14,128 nt of DNA from an uncultured Prevotellaceae bacterium (GCA_947176655.1 CAMWRK010000031.1:1-14128); one strand, 5' to 3'; numbered from the stretch's first letter, positions 6,934 through 13,644 are shown. Translations and numbers: made by a program. Notes: a model not told the origin generated them from the sequence alone.

Positions 6934-7719
6934 TTAGCGTTCTCCATTGTGATTGTCCCGACAATGGAATCTGTTCATAAGTTCCGACATGACCTCGTCA
7001 CTGTATGTATCAACACGCTGCTGGATGTAATCTATAAGATCCTCCAGAAGGATGAACGGCAGGTTGAACTGCGTAGCACGGCTGGCGTTATAGTATTCCT
7101 CCACTGCACGGCATACCTCCGCAGGCATATCCCGCGGCATAAGGATGCTGTCTGCATCGTCTGCCAGTTCTGTATTGGCATAGGCACCGAGACAGCCAAT
7201 CAGTTGGGCCAATTCCGGGTATATATCCATTAGGGAGATGTGTACAAAAATTTCCCGACCGTATAGTACGGTATTGCCATCCATGATGCGGAGCGGAGAT
7301 GACTGTCTAAGGTTTTTCAGACCACGTATTTCAGGAGCAGACCAATAAAGATGTTCCTCGGTAAGATGCAGTTCCTTGACCATCTCGGCAGGCATACGAT
7401 ACGGAGCGTAATCACCATTGCATATACGTTCCAGGTCTTCTTCGCCGATACGGCAGACATTATAACCATCGTGAACATATAGGCGATAGTAATCAAGCAC
7501 CTCCTGATCAGGACTATCTCCTACGAGCAGAAAATGCGTACTGCGCTGCAATTTGTCGTAGCGAACCTCAGAAGCACCAAGTTTGAGAAGTGTGCTACGT
7601 ATCGTTCGGCGATCAGTCGAGAAATGGCCAGTAACGACTACCCTACGTCCGAGAAATGGACACGTAAGCACGTCTGACTCATCTAAGTCGCTGAAAAAAG
7701 AGAGTTGCTCCGCCTGCAT
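6934..7719 (-). CDS. BRCT-domain protein
   Basis: A 261-residue cytoplasmic protein. Residues 22-102 form a BRCT-type domain: LGRRVVVTGHF, then LLKLGASEV, THFLLVGDSP and a final IGEEDLERI helix. This is the phosphopeptide- or DNA-end-binding fold known from ligase LigA and polymerase-associated proteins. Residues 150-240 may form a second, diverged BRCT-like unit (GREIFVHISL, LIGCLGAYANTEL, NLPFILLEDLIDYI). The N-terminus carries EQLSFF at residues 4-9, which resembles the bacterial sliding-clamp-binding pentamer QLxLF. No nuclease or ligase domain is attached. A -7 promoter match (TACTTTTG, minus strand, 7754-7747) lies about 28 nt before the ATG. ispF follows in the same direction. I infer a link to DNA replication or repair, but the function is not known to me. 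Confidence 0.82.
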   Translation of the reverse strand: MQAEQLSFFSDLDESDVLTCPFLGRRVVVTGHFSTDRRTIRSTLLKLGASEVRYDKLQRSTHFLLVGDSPDQEVLDYYRLYVHDGYNVCRIGEEDLERICNGDYAPYRMPAEMVKELHLTEEHLYWSAPEIRGLKNLRQSSPLRIMDGNTVLYGREIFVHISLMDIYPELAQLIGCLGAYANTELADDADSILMPRDMPAEVCRAVEEYYNASRATQFNLPFILLEDLIDYIQQRVDTYSDEVMSELMNRFHCRDNHNGER

Positions 7720-7746
7720 TGAATCTATATATATTAACTACCATTA

Positions 7747-7754
7747 CAAAAGTA
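7747..7754 (-). promoter_or_regulatory. -7 promoter element for the BRCT-ispF unit
   Basis: TACTTTTG on the minus strand matches TAnnTTTG exactly and lies 28 nt before the ATG of the BRCT gene, giving a short leader. No good TTTG was found at the -33 position, so only the -7 half is supported. Confidence 0.45.
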
Positions 7755-7758
7755 CGAC

Positions 7759-7826
7759 TATTTTTGCAGAATACCGCCATTGAACTTGCCTTTATGGGCT
7801 TTTTAGAAAGAATTGTCGTATCTTTA
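7759..7826 (+). promoter_or_regulatory. Candidate -7 elements for the SecB-like/comF unit
   Basis: Two + strand candidates precede the SecB-like gene. TATTTTTG at 7759-7766 is an exact TAnnTTTG match, with only a poor TTAA at the -33 distance, and gives a leader of about 80 nt. TATCTTTA at 7819-7826 has one mismatch and gives a leader of about 22 nt. The first lies only 4 bp from the oppositely directed -7 element at 7747-7754, so polymerase could not occupy both at once. Confidence 0.4.
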
Positions 7827-7853
7827 CAGATTGAAGAACAATACTTAATCAAC

Positions 7854-8324
7854 ATGAACACACAACAACAGATACAGATTCAGTTCAAATTGAACGATGT
7901 CCGGCAAGTCCAGTTCGTAACTCTGTGCAACGAGTGGCCGGCAGGCGAGATGCAGGTGGGCAATCAAATAAATTTCAACAGCGACACGCGGAACCGTCTT
8001 GTGCGCTGTCTTCTGAACATAGAATACAAACAGAACGACATCACACAGATGATATTGAGCGTGGAGACTGTGTTCGAGTTCTCGCGCGAGTCATGGTCCT
8101 CAATGTACGACCTCAACGGCGACCAGTGGATTCTGCCCGTAGGACTGGTGCAGCACCTTACAGACATCACCATCGGAGCCGCACGTGGCATACTGGCCGT
8201 TCGCACAGAGGATGCAGGTTTCCCACGCGCCATGCTTCCACTTGTGAACCCACAGCAGTTCATGCGCGACAATCTGTACTTCCGGCGCAACGATGCACCG
8301 CAGGCACCACAGAGCGAAGTATAA
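7854..8324 (+). CDS. SecB-like-fold small protein
   Basis: A 156-residue protein without signal peptide or membrane segment. I believe it has the fold of the export chaperone SecB. The N-terminal half has SecB-like strands (FKLNDVRQVQFV, NRLVRCLLNIEYKQ, MILSVETVFEFS). After it comes a helix equivalent (GLVQHLTDITIGAARGILAVRTEDAGFP), then LPLVNPQQFMRDNL. This mirrors the E. coli SecB C-terminal order of helix, arginine-containing turn, GTFPQLNLAPVN and FDALF. Overall identity is clearly low, so it may be a specialised SecB paralogue rather than the general export chaperone. ATG 7854 was chosen because the upstream open frame (from a TTG at 7719) crosses the promoter region and adds unrelated sequence. 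It diverges from the BRCT gene and precedes comF by 66 nt. Confidence 0.72.
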   Translation: MNTQQQIQIQFKLNDVRQVQFVTLCNEWPAGEMQVGNQINFNSDTRNRLVRCLLNIEYKQNDITQMILSVETVFEFSRESWSSMYDLNGDQWILPVGLVQHLTDITIGAARGILAVRTEDAGFPRAMLPLVNPQQFMRDNLYFRRNDAPQAPQSEV

Positions 8325-8390
8325 AGGCGGATGAAACCGGCAAAACACAGTGATAAAAACTGCAGGGTACGCGGATAAAGTACAAAGAGA

Positions 8391-9089
8391 ATGAATATCC
8401 TGCGCACTCTGACAGACCTGTTCCTGCCGCGACACTGCACTGTGTGTGGTGCAGAATTAGTAAACTGCGAAGACTTTTTGTGCAATGTATGTCTGTGTAA
8501 CCTGCACTGGATAACATGGAACGATACAAGAGACAATCCTATGCTACGCAGTATGTGGTCTCACCACGACGTTGAAGCCGCGGGGAGTTCGTTTTACTAC
8601 AATTCCGCCTACAACTTCCGCAACATCTTTTGGGCAACCAAATACTACGGTTTTCCACGTGTCGGGGAACATCTGGCACGTTTATCTTTCCCGCGCTGGC
8701 AGGCATTGGGACTCGCTGAAGGTGCCGATGCTATAATTCCCGTGCCTTTGGCTGCCGGGCGCAGATGGCACCGCGGTTATAACCAGGCAGAATGGATTGC
8801 CCGCGGCGTAGCTACGGCAACCGGCATACAAGTATACAGCCGCATACTGAAACGTATCAGACACAACGAGACACAGACCAGGAAGAACCCGTTGCAGCGC
8901 CGCGAAAACACCGCAGGCATCTTTGCCGTCAGGAAAAACAGTCCCGACCTGAACAGACTTACTGTGCTGTTGGTGGATGACATCATGACCACCGGTGCAA
9001 CACTCTGCGACTGCATACGTGCCTTGCGTGAAACATATCCGAGTATCGGAATACACATATATACACTCGGATGGGCAGGAAACAAATAA
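8391..9089 (+). CDS. ComF family phosphoribosyltransferase
   Basis: A 232-residue protein of the ComF/GntX type. In naturally competent bacteria ComF takes part in DNA uptake; elsewhere the role is unclear. An N-terminal zinc-ribbon-like segment has CxxC at Cys16/Cys19 and again at Cys31/Cys34. The type I phosphoribosyltransferase domain follows, with the family's PVPL....RRWHRGYNQAEWIARG region and the PRPP-binding loop VDDIMTTGAT at residues 195-204. It lies 66 nt after the SecB-like gene and 29 nt before a small orphan gene on the same strand, so the three are probably one transcript. The family call is firm. Competence in this organism is not shown by the window. Confidence 0.92.
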   Translation: MNILRTLTDLFLPRHCTVCGAELVNCEDFLCNVCLCNLHWITWNDTRDNPMLRSMWSHHDVEAAGSSFYYNSAYNFRNIFWATKYYGFPRVGEHLARLSFPRWQALGLAEGADAIIPVPLAAGRRWHRGYNQAEWIARGVATATGIQVYSRILKRIRHNETQTRKNPLQRRENTAGIFAVRKNSPDLNRLTVLLVDDIMTTGATLCDCIRALRETYPSIGIHIYTLGWAGNK

Positions 9090-9118
9090 TATAAACACAT
9101 CACATTATATCAGTCACC

Positions 9119-9406
9119 ATGAGTGAAACATTAATGACACCGGACGTATGCATGCAGTTCCTTGTGTGGTCCTATTATTATCACAATGTGATGCCACGCA
9201 AAGGTGTGAGTTTTGCCGGATGCGGGCTATTTACCGATAAAGACGTTGCAAGGCTTGACGAACTGAATGAATTGCTGTTCAAGTGTTTCCAAGAAGATTC
9301 TATTGAACGTGCATGTATGCAGTTCAGACTTGCGAAACACCGTGGAGAGCCATGCCCGTTTCAGCAGCACTCACTGGATGCAATGTTCGCTGCGGAAAAA
9401 CATTGA
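9119..9406 (+). CDS. Uncharacterised 95-residue protein
   Basis: I do not recognise this protein. It is 95 residues, soluble by appearance, with an aromatic-rich N-terminal stretch (FLVWSYYYHNVM, residues 14-25) and five cysteines spread along the chain in no CxxC pattern. The likely helical second half contains ARLDELNELLFKCF. ATG 9119 follows comF by 29 nt, so it is probably the last gene of the SecB-like/comF unit. It ends 10 nt from the convergent phosphatase-family gene, which leaves no space for a terminator. Coding status is supported by strand, spacing and amino-acid composition like its neighbours, not by homology. Confidence 0.68.
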   Translation: MSETLMTPDVCMQFLVWSYYYHNVMPRKGVSFAGCGLFTDKDVARLDELNELLFKCFQEDSIERACMQFRLAKHRGEPCPFQQHSLDAMFAAEKH

Positions 9407-9416
9407 CAGGCGTTGA

Positions 9417-10376
9417 TTATCGTGTTCCTTCTGCAATCTTTATATCCGCAACAAGCGGCAAGTGGTCGCTGAGTCCACCGAGATAGGCAGTACCGCCATA
9501 AGTACGGCGTGGAATACGCTTGTCTGTACGTAACAACCATGGAAAGCGGCACTCTTGAGCCTCACCACAGGCATAAGGCAAGAGTCGGGGAGACACCAGA
9601 ATGTGGTCGAGAAAGCCCCATACACCACGAAAATAATAAGTTCCGCGCGCACCATTAAGAACTTTCCTGTCTGTAGGCACAAGAGTGCACACACGTGATG
9701 ACAGAGCTGAAAAAAGCCGGTCGCCTGATTCTGCATTGAAATCCCCCATAACCAACACTTTACGTCCTTCTAACGAATCCAACACACTACATAGCGTCTC
9801 AACAGCCAGAGTGCGATGCTGTTGGGACATACGGTTATTGCCCCGACGGCTTGGAAAGTGTACGACGCATACATATAGCGTATCTCCACCAGTCAATCCT
9901 TCAGCTACAAGGATATCGCGGGTGGGACGCAACCCATAACGAAAACTTGGAATACTAACAGTCCGCCATGAAAGCAGCGAAAAGCACTTCTCGTCATATA
10001 ACAATGCCACATTCATCCCTCTTCTGTCCGGACTGTCTGTCACGAGGTAACGATATCGTGCCGGCCATAGAACAGTGCGTCGCGCCAAATCACGCAGGAC
10101 GGTATCGTTCTCAACCTCCTGAATGCCTACTAAAGACGGCAACTCCATAGCCGCCAATGTTTTGGCTATGCCACGCAACTTGCTCCAATATCTAATGCTA
10201 TTCCATTCACGTGCTGCCACAGGCAGATATTCCATGTCTTCTTTATCCTCGTTACGCACCGTATCAAACGCATTCTCGATATTCCATGTCGCGACCCGTA
10301 ACGTCCTCTGCCCCCTTACTGGCATTCTGAAAACAAGAACTGCGGCAACGAAAAACAGCATACACATACTTCTCAT
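9417..10376 (-). CDS. Exported endonuclease/exonuclease/phosphatase-family protein
   Basis: A metal-dependent phosphoesterase of the EEP superfamily (DNase I, sphingomyelinase and inositol phosphatase relatives); the substrate cannot be read from sequence. Core motifs appear in order: VATWNIEN, GIQEVEND (metal-binding Glu), GMNVALLYD, VVHFPSRRG, MGDFNAES, LDHILVSP and the catalytic SDHLP. The N-terminus (MLFFVAAVLVF, then a basic turn and G-Q) looks like a signal peptide, so an envelope or outside location is likely. The frame is open to ATG 10394, but an exact promoter -7 box overlaps those first codons, so I place the start at ATG 10376 (319 residues). ATGs at 10367 or 10361 are also possible, and a 10376 start would be almost leaderless. 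It converges on the 95-residue gene with 10 nt between. Confidence 0.87.
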   Translation of the reverse strand: MRSMCMLFFVAAVLVFRMPVRGQRTLRVATWNIENAFDTVRNEDKEDMEYLPVAAREWNSIRYWSKLRGIAKTLAAMELPSLVGIQEVENDTVLRDLARRTVLWPARYRYLVTDSPDRRGMNVALLYDEKCFSLLSWRTVSIPSFRYGLRPTRDILVAEGLTGGDTLYVCVVHFPSRRGNNRMSQQHRTLAVETLCSVLDSLEGRKVLVMGDFNAESGDRLFSALSSRVCTLVPTDRKVLNGARGTYYFRGVWGFLDHILVSPRLLPYACGEAQECRFPWLLRTDKRIPRRTYGGTAYLGGLSDHLPLVADIKIAEGTR

Positions 10377-10381
10377 ACTGA

Positions 10382-10414
10382 CAAAGATAGCCAAAAAACT
10401 CCGGATCCATCAAA
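10382..10414 (-). promoter_or_regulatory. Promoter of the EEP-family gene
   Basis: On the minus strand TTTG (10414-10411), a 21-nt spacer, then TATCTTTG (10389-10382) match the Bacteroidota consensus at every fixed position. The predicted start of transcription, about 10375-10378, falls within the first codons of the longest possible reading frame, which bears on the choice of start codon. Confidence 0.75.
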
Positions 10415-10426
10415 CTATCAATGCAC

Positions 10427-10451
10427 TAAATCAACAAAAACGATTGATTTA
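10427..10451. repeat. 8-bp inverted repeat between divergent promoters
   Basis: TAAATCAA (10427-10434) and TTGATTTA (10444-10451) form a perfect inverted repeat with a 9-nt spacer. It ends directly beside the -33 element of the glycosyltransferase promoter and lies 13 bp upstream of the EEP -33 element. The position suits an operator, but A+T-rich repeats of this length also arise by chance. Confidence 0.35.
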
Positions 10452-10482
10452 TTAGTCAATTGGAAATAATTAACTAAATTTG
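10452..10482 (+). promoter_or_regulatory. Promoter of the glycosyltransferase gene
   Basis: TTAG (10452-10455, three of four -33 bases), a 19-nt spacer and TAAATTTG (10475-10482, exact TAnnTTTG) form a good Bacteroidota promoter. Transcription would begin near 10488 and give a leader of about 38 nt to ATG 10526. Confidence 0.65.
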
Positions 10483-10525
10483 CAGAATACGTAATATCAC
10501 ATATTTGCATAGACACAGCACAAGA

Positions 10526-11254
10526 ATGATACCCAAGGTTGTACATTACTGTTGGTTTGGTGGGAAACCACTGCCTAAAGATTATGAGCGATACATGACA
10601 AGTTGGAGAAAATTCCTCCCGGGTTATGAAATAAAACGATGGGACGAATCTAATTACGATGTAAACTGCATTCCATTTTCTGAAGAGGCTTATAGAATTG
10701 GCAAGTACGCCTATGTCAGTGATTACGCACGACTGAAAATCCTATATGAGGAGGGCGGCATTTACTTGGATACGGATGTCGAACTCATTAAGAGCCTTGA
10801 TGACATTATTGTATTAGGAGCCTATATGGGGTTTGAAAAAAACAGTAACAGCGAAAAAGGAGAAATCTTGGGAGTGAATCCTGGACTCGGTTTTGCAGTA
10901 GAAGCAGGCAATCCGATAATACGCGAAATACTTGATTTCTACGAAACCCATCACTTTATCTATCCAGATGGACACATGGAGCAAATTACAATAGTAACAA
11001 TCGTTACTAATATATTGAAACGACATGGTCTTTCACGCTCAGACATTCCCACAACAATTAAAGGAATAACCATTTACCCTTGGGACTATTTTTGCCCCAT
11101 GGAATTTTTGAGCAATAAAATTGCTATCACGGAAAATACCCACAGCATTCACCACTATTCCGCATCATGGATGTCATGGACGGACAAACTAAAAATGTTC
11201 CGTGGATATTATATACAAAAGATGAAGACCATTTTGGGCATAAAAAAGCGCTAA
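10526..11254 (+). CDS. GT32-like sugar transferase with DXD motif
   Basis: A 242-residue nucleotide-sugar-dependent glycosyltransferase of the Gly_transf_sug (GT32-like) type. It opens with MIPKVVHYCWFGGKPLP, the usual start of the nucleotide-binding fold, followed by PGYEIKRWDESN. The core KYAYVSDYARLKILYEEGGIYLDTDVELI carries the metal and sugar-nucleotide binding DXD as Asp82-Thr83-Asp84. The late conserved part is HHYSASW near the C-terminus. There is no membrane segment, so it is a cytoplasmic or peripheral enzyme, probably adding a sugar to a surface polysaccharide or lipid-linked acceptor; donor and acceptor are unknown. ATG 10526 was chosen over an in-frame TTG at 10505 because family homology starts at MIPK. 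No other sugar gene is next to it, and the DNA is more A+T-rich than the upstream operon, which hints at acquisition. Confidence 0.9.
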   Translation: MIPKVVHYCWFGGKPLPKDYERYMTSWRKFLPGYEIKRWDESNYDVNCIPFSEEAYRIGKYAYVSDYARLKILYEEGGIYLDTDVELIKSLDDIIVLGAYMGFEKNSNSEKGEILGVNPGLGFAVEAGNPIIREILDFYETHHFIYPDGHMEQITIVTIVTNILKRHGLSRSDIPTTIKGITIYPWDYFCPMEFLSNKIAITENTHSIHHYSASWMSWTDKLKMFRGYYIQKMKTILGIKKR

Positions 11255-11484
11255 CCTGAACAGGAACGATCAAAACATCGTATTACTTAGAAATACATTT
11301 GACAACTACAAAGTATTGCTTACACACAAATATGAATTTAGCAATTATATTGACAGGCACATATCAGACACTATTCCACAGGAAATCGTATAAAAGCATC
11401 AATACGCCAGATTTGCAGATACCTATTTCCAAACATTTGGTTTTAGACTCCAACAGCATATACAATTACAAACTTACACATCAT
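11255..11484 (+). other. 230-bp gap before the secreted protein gene
   Basis: The frame of the downstream gene stays open back to a TTG at 11299, but the extra residues look like random A+T-rich translation and would bury the signal peptide. I find no clean TTTG/TAnnTTTG promoter on either strand and no strong terminator hairpin after the glycosyltransferase, so the transcription start of the secreted protein is unresolved. Confidence 0.4.
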
Positions 11485-13224
11485 ATGAAGCAAAATCACA
11501 TTACCCCAAATTTCACACGCAAGACCATCTTCATTCTACTCCTCCTTTTCATAGTTGGAGTCAATAGCACCTTAGCCAAGACACAAACCTACACATTTAC
11601 GGGTTTTACAAGTTCAGAGACTGTCACCTTTGATACAGGAATAAATGACATAAAGGTTATATTGTCACAAAACACTGCTGGCAATGCTCCGGGATGGTAC
11701 TCCCCACAAGCAAGATTATACGCCGGCGGAATGCTGACCGTATCATCAAAAACATGTACCATAACAAAGATTGTTTTCGCTTATGATATAAACAAAGGAA
11801 GCAGCGGCAATACACCTTCCATCGAAAAGGTCTCAGGAAATCCAGATGCCGGAACATGGTCATCGTCATCCAAGACATGGACTGGAGCCGCTAACACAGT
11901 TGCTATGACTACGGTAAAAAGTTCCGGTAGCTTCGGTTTCAAATCAATTACTATAACATACGAGCCAGTACCTGAATATATTGCCATCGAGGGTACACCA
12001 GAGAATAAAATCTACTACACAGGCGACAAGCCATCTGCAAAAGGACTTAATGTCATTGCGACATATAATGATTTATCTACCGAAGATGTCAGCGGCAGAA
12101 CAACATGGACATTCGAGCCCAATGTACTTACACCTGAGACAAAAGAAGTGATTGCGACAGCAACATATAAAGATAAAATCGCAGATACAAGGTTTAATGT
12201 CATAGTAACTGACACAGAACTCACTTATAATCTTGTACCGGTAGGTAATGAGTCTTCTGTATATAACGCAAGCAGCGACATTGCAATTAATGGTGTAACA
12301 TGGCGTGTAACAGGAAATACCCGTTATCTTCCTTGGAGAATAGGAGGAAACGGAATTACAAAAGTAGACCGTAATATAGAAAGCCAGTCGCCGATATACG
12401 GAACCATTAAAAGGATTATTGTAGGACTTGGAAATACATCTGGTGACATAACACTTAATAGCCTGACATTATCCATTGCAGACAACCCCAAATACTCCAA
12501 TGCGACAACCATAACAAAGACTGATGTAAAAGCTAATTCAGAATGTACCTTTGATATCAATCCGACAACTGATGCATACTATAAATTAACATTTAATGTA
12601 ACAAACAGTAAAAGCGATAACAAATACTATGAACTGGCCGGCATCCAATTCTATGGTTTCCTGCCAACAAGTACCATAGGAACTGCAGAATACGCAACAT
12701 TCTGTCTCCCTTACAACTCTGTTGTTCCGGAAGGACTTACTGCGTATACAGCAACACTACATAACGATGCAATCAGACTGATACCAAAGAAAGATGGAAT
12801 CATCGCCGCCGGCGAAGGCGTTGTCCTTAGGGGCAATGCCGGTACATATAACTTCATTGCAACAGCAAAAAGCATAGAGCCTGCTCCTGACAACCTTATG
12901 ATCGGAATCCTCAAAGACACCCCACTGACAGCAGCAGACAATGCCTATATGCTTACCCGCCACTCCGATGGCACCTCTATGGCATTCCGATTGCTTACCA
13001 CAGAATATACCGTCAGCGCAAACAAAGCGTATTTGAGACTTCCTAAAAATAGTAACGCCCGCAATCAGTTCAATATTCTATGGGATGACAATACTACCGG
13101 CATCATTACTCCGGAAATAAAAGACAACATGCAAAACGATGGTATTTATAACATTGCAGGACAAAAGCTATCTGCCATGCAGAAAGGCATAAATATTATC
13201 AACGGTAAGCTTGTCATCAAATAA
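11485..13224 (+). CDS. Secreted modular protein with bacterial Ig-like domain and CTD
   Basis: A 579-residue exported protein. The N-terminus has a basic region, a hydrophobic core (IFILLLLFIVGV, 15-26) and a likely cleavage after STLA at residue 31. A beta-rich module spans 33-160 (TYTFTGF, then ITKIVFAY and FGFKSITITY). A bacterial Ig-like domain, group-3-like, spans about 164-243 (KIYYTGDKPSAKGLNVIATY). A second module spans 245-394 (GVTWRV, LPWRIGGNGITKVDR). From about 396 comes a Bacteroidales-type region with YATFCLPYNS. The last 28 residues (DGIYNIAGQKL, KGINIINGKLVIK) resemble the terminal domains of Prevotella surface proteins and loosely T9SS sorting domains. No catalytic motif was recognised, so adhesion or glycan binding is only a guess. 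ATG 11485 is chosen because the signal peptide follows it. Confidence 0.83.
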   Translation: MKQNHITPNFTRKTIFILLLLFIVGVNSTLAKTQTYTFTGFTSSETVTFDTGINDIKVILSQNTAGNAPGWYSPQARLYAGGMLTVSSKTCTITKIVFAYDINKGSSGNTPSIEKVSGNPDAGTWSSSSKTWTGAANTVAMTTVKSSGSFGFKSITITYEPVPEYIAIEGTPENKIYYTGDKPSAKGLNVIATYNDLSTEDVSGRTTWTFEPNVLTPETKEVIATATYKDKIADTRFNVIVTDTELTYNLVPVGNESSVYNASSDIAINGVTWRVTGNTRYLPWRIGGNGITKVDRNIESQSPIYGTIKRIIVGLGNTSGDITLNSLTLSIADNPKYSNATTITKTDVKANSECTFDINPTTDAYYKLTFNVTNSKSDNKYYELAGIQFYGFLPTSTIGTAEYATFCLPYNSVVPEGLTAYTATLHNDAIRLIPKKDGIIAAGEGVVLRGNAGTYNFIATAKSIEPAPDNLMIGILKDTPLTAADNAYMLTRHSDGTSMAFRLLTTEYTVSANKAYLRLPKNSNARNQFNILWDDNTTGIITPEIKDNMQNDGIYNIAGQKLSAMQKGINIINGKLVIK

Positions 13225-13252
13225 ACATCATTCAATACAATAAAACAACACT

Positions 13253-13453
13253 ATGAAAAAGCCATACATCAAACCTGAAATGCAATACTATGATATTGCC
13301 CCCGAATGCATGCTTGCGACATCGGATCCACAACAACCAGTCATCGATGTATCTAAAGAAGCTATAGACCACGACAACATAAATGACATGGAGTTCTTAG
13401 GACGGGACAACAGTAATAACAACTCGCATAATATATGGGATGGCAACTGGTGA
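13253..13453 (+). CDS. Small peptide of the MKKxYxKPE type
   Basis: A 66-residue protein starting MKKPYIKPEMQYYDIAPECM followed by LATS, and ending in an Asn/Asp-rich tail closing with NIWDGNW. I know short Bacteroidales proteins with this same start (MKK.YIKPE....., then L-A-[AST]-S) and a Trp/Asp-rich end. Their function is not established, and the conserved front with a variable acidic tail recalls precursor peptides with a leader. It lacks a hydrophobic signal sequence. It starts 28 nt after the secreted protein's stop and is followed by a strong terminator, so the two are likely co-transcribed. No modification enzyme or peptide transporter is visible nearby, so a RiPP role is speculative. 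Confidence 0.75.
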   Translation: MKKPYIKPEMQYYDIAPECMLATSDPQQPVIDVSKEAIDHDNINDMEFLGRDNSNNNSHNIWDGNW

Positions 13454-13481
13454 CAAGTTCCCTGCACTTCCTTCATATAAG

Positions 13482-13526
13482 AAAATCCCGGTCAATATTT
13501 AGTTTCTTGACCGGGATTTTTATCTT
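13482..13526 (+). terminator. Strong Rho-independent terminator
   Basis: A perfect 14-bp stem, AAAATCCCGGTCAA (13482-13495) and TTGACCGGGATTTT (13507-13520), closes an 11-nt loop and runs into a T-rich tract (TTTTTATCTTTT). It lies 29 nt after the small peptide gene and would end the secreted-protein/peptide transcript. The A-run on its other side lets it also stop the convergent membrane-protein transcript. Confidence 0.9.
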
Positions 13527-13644
13527 TTAATGGCTGGCTATATGACTTCGCTTCATAATAACACACACAACTTCATTCAATCAAATAATCATTAATTGAA
13601 CTGTACCAGACAACAAGACAGTAATAACACATCTCAGGATTTGC

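Noticed and set aside
7719..7853. N-terminal extension of the SecB-like gene from TTG 7719
   Set aside because: It would overlap the BRCT gene's start and both promoters, and adds 45 residues with no SecB-like features.
11299..11484. N-terminal extension of the secreted protein from TTG 11299
   Set aside because: It would place the signal peptide in the middle of the chain; the added residues look non-coding.
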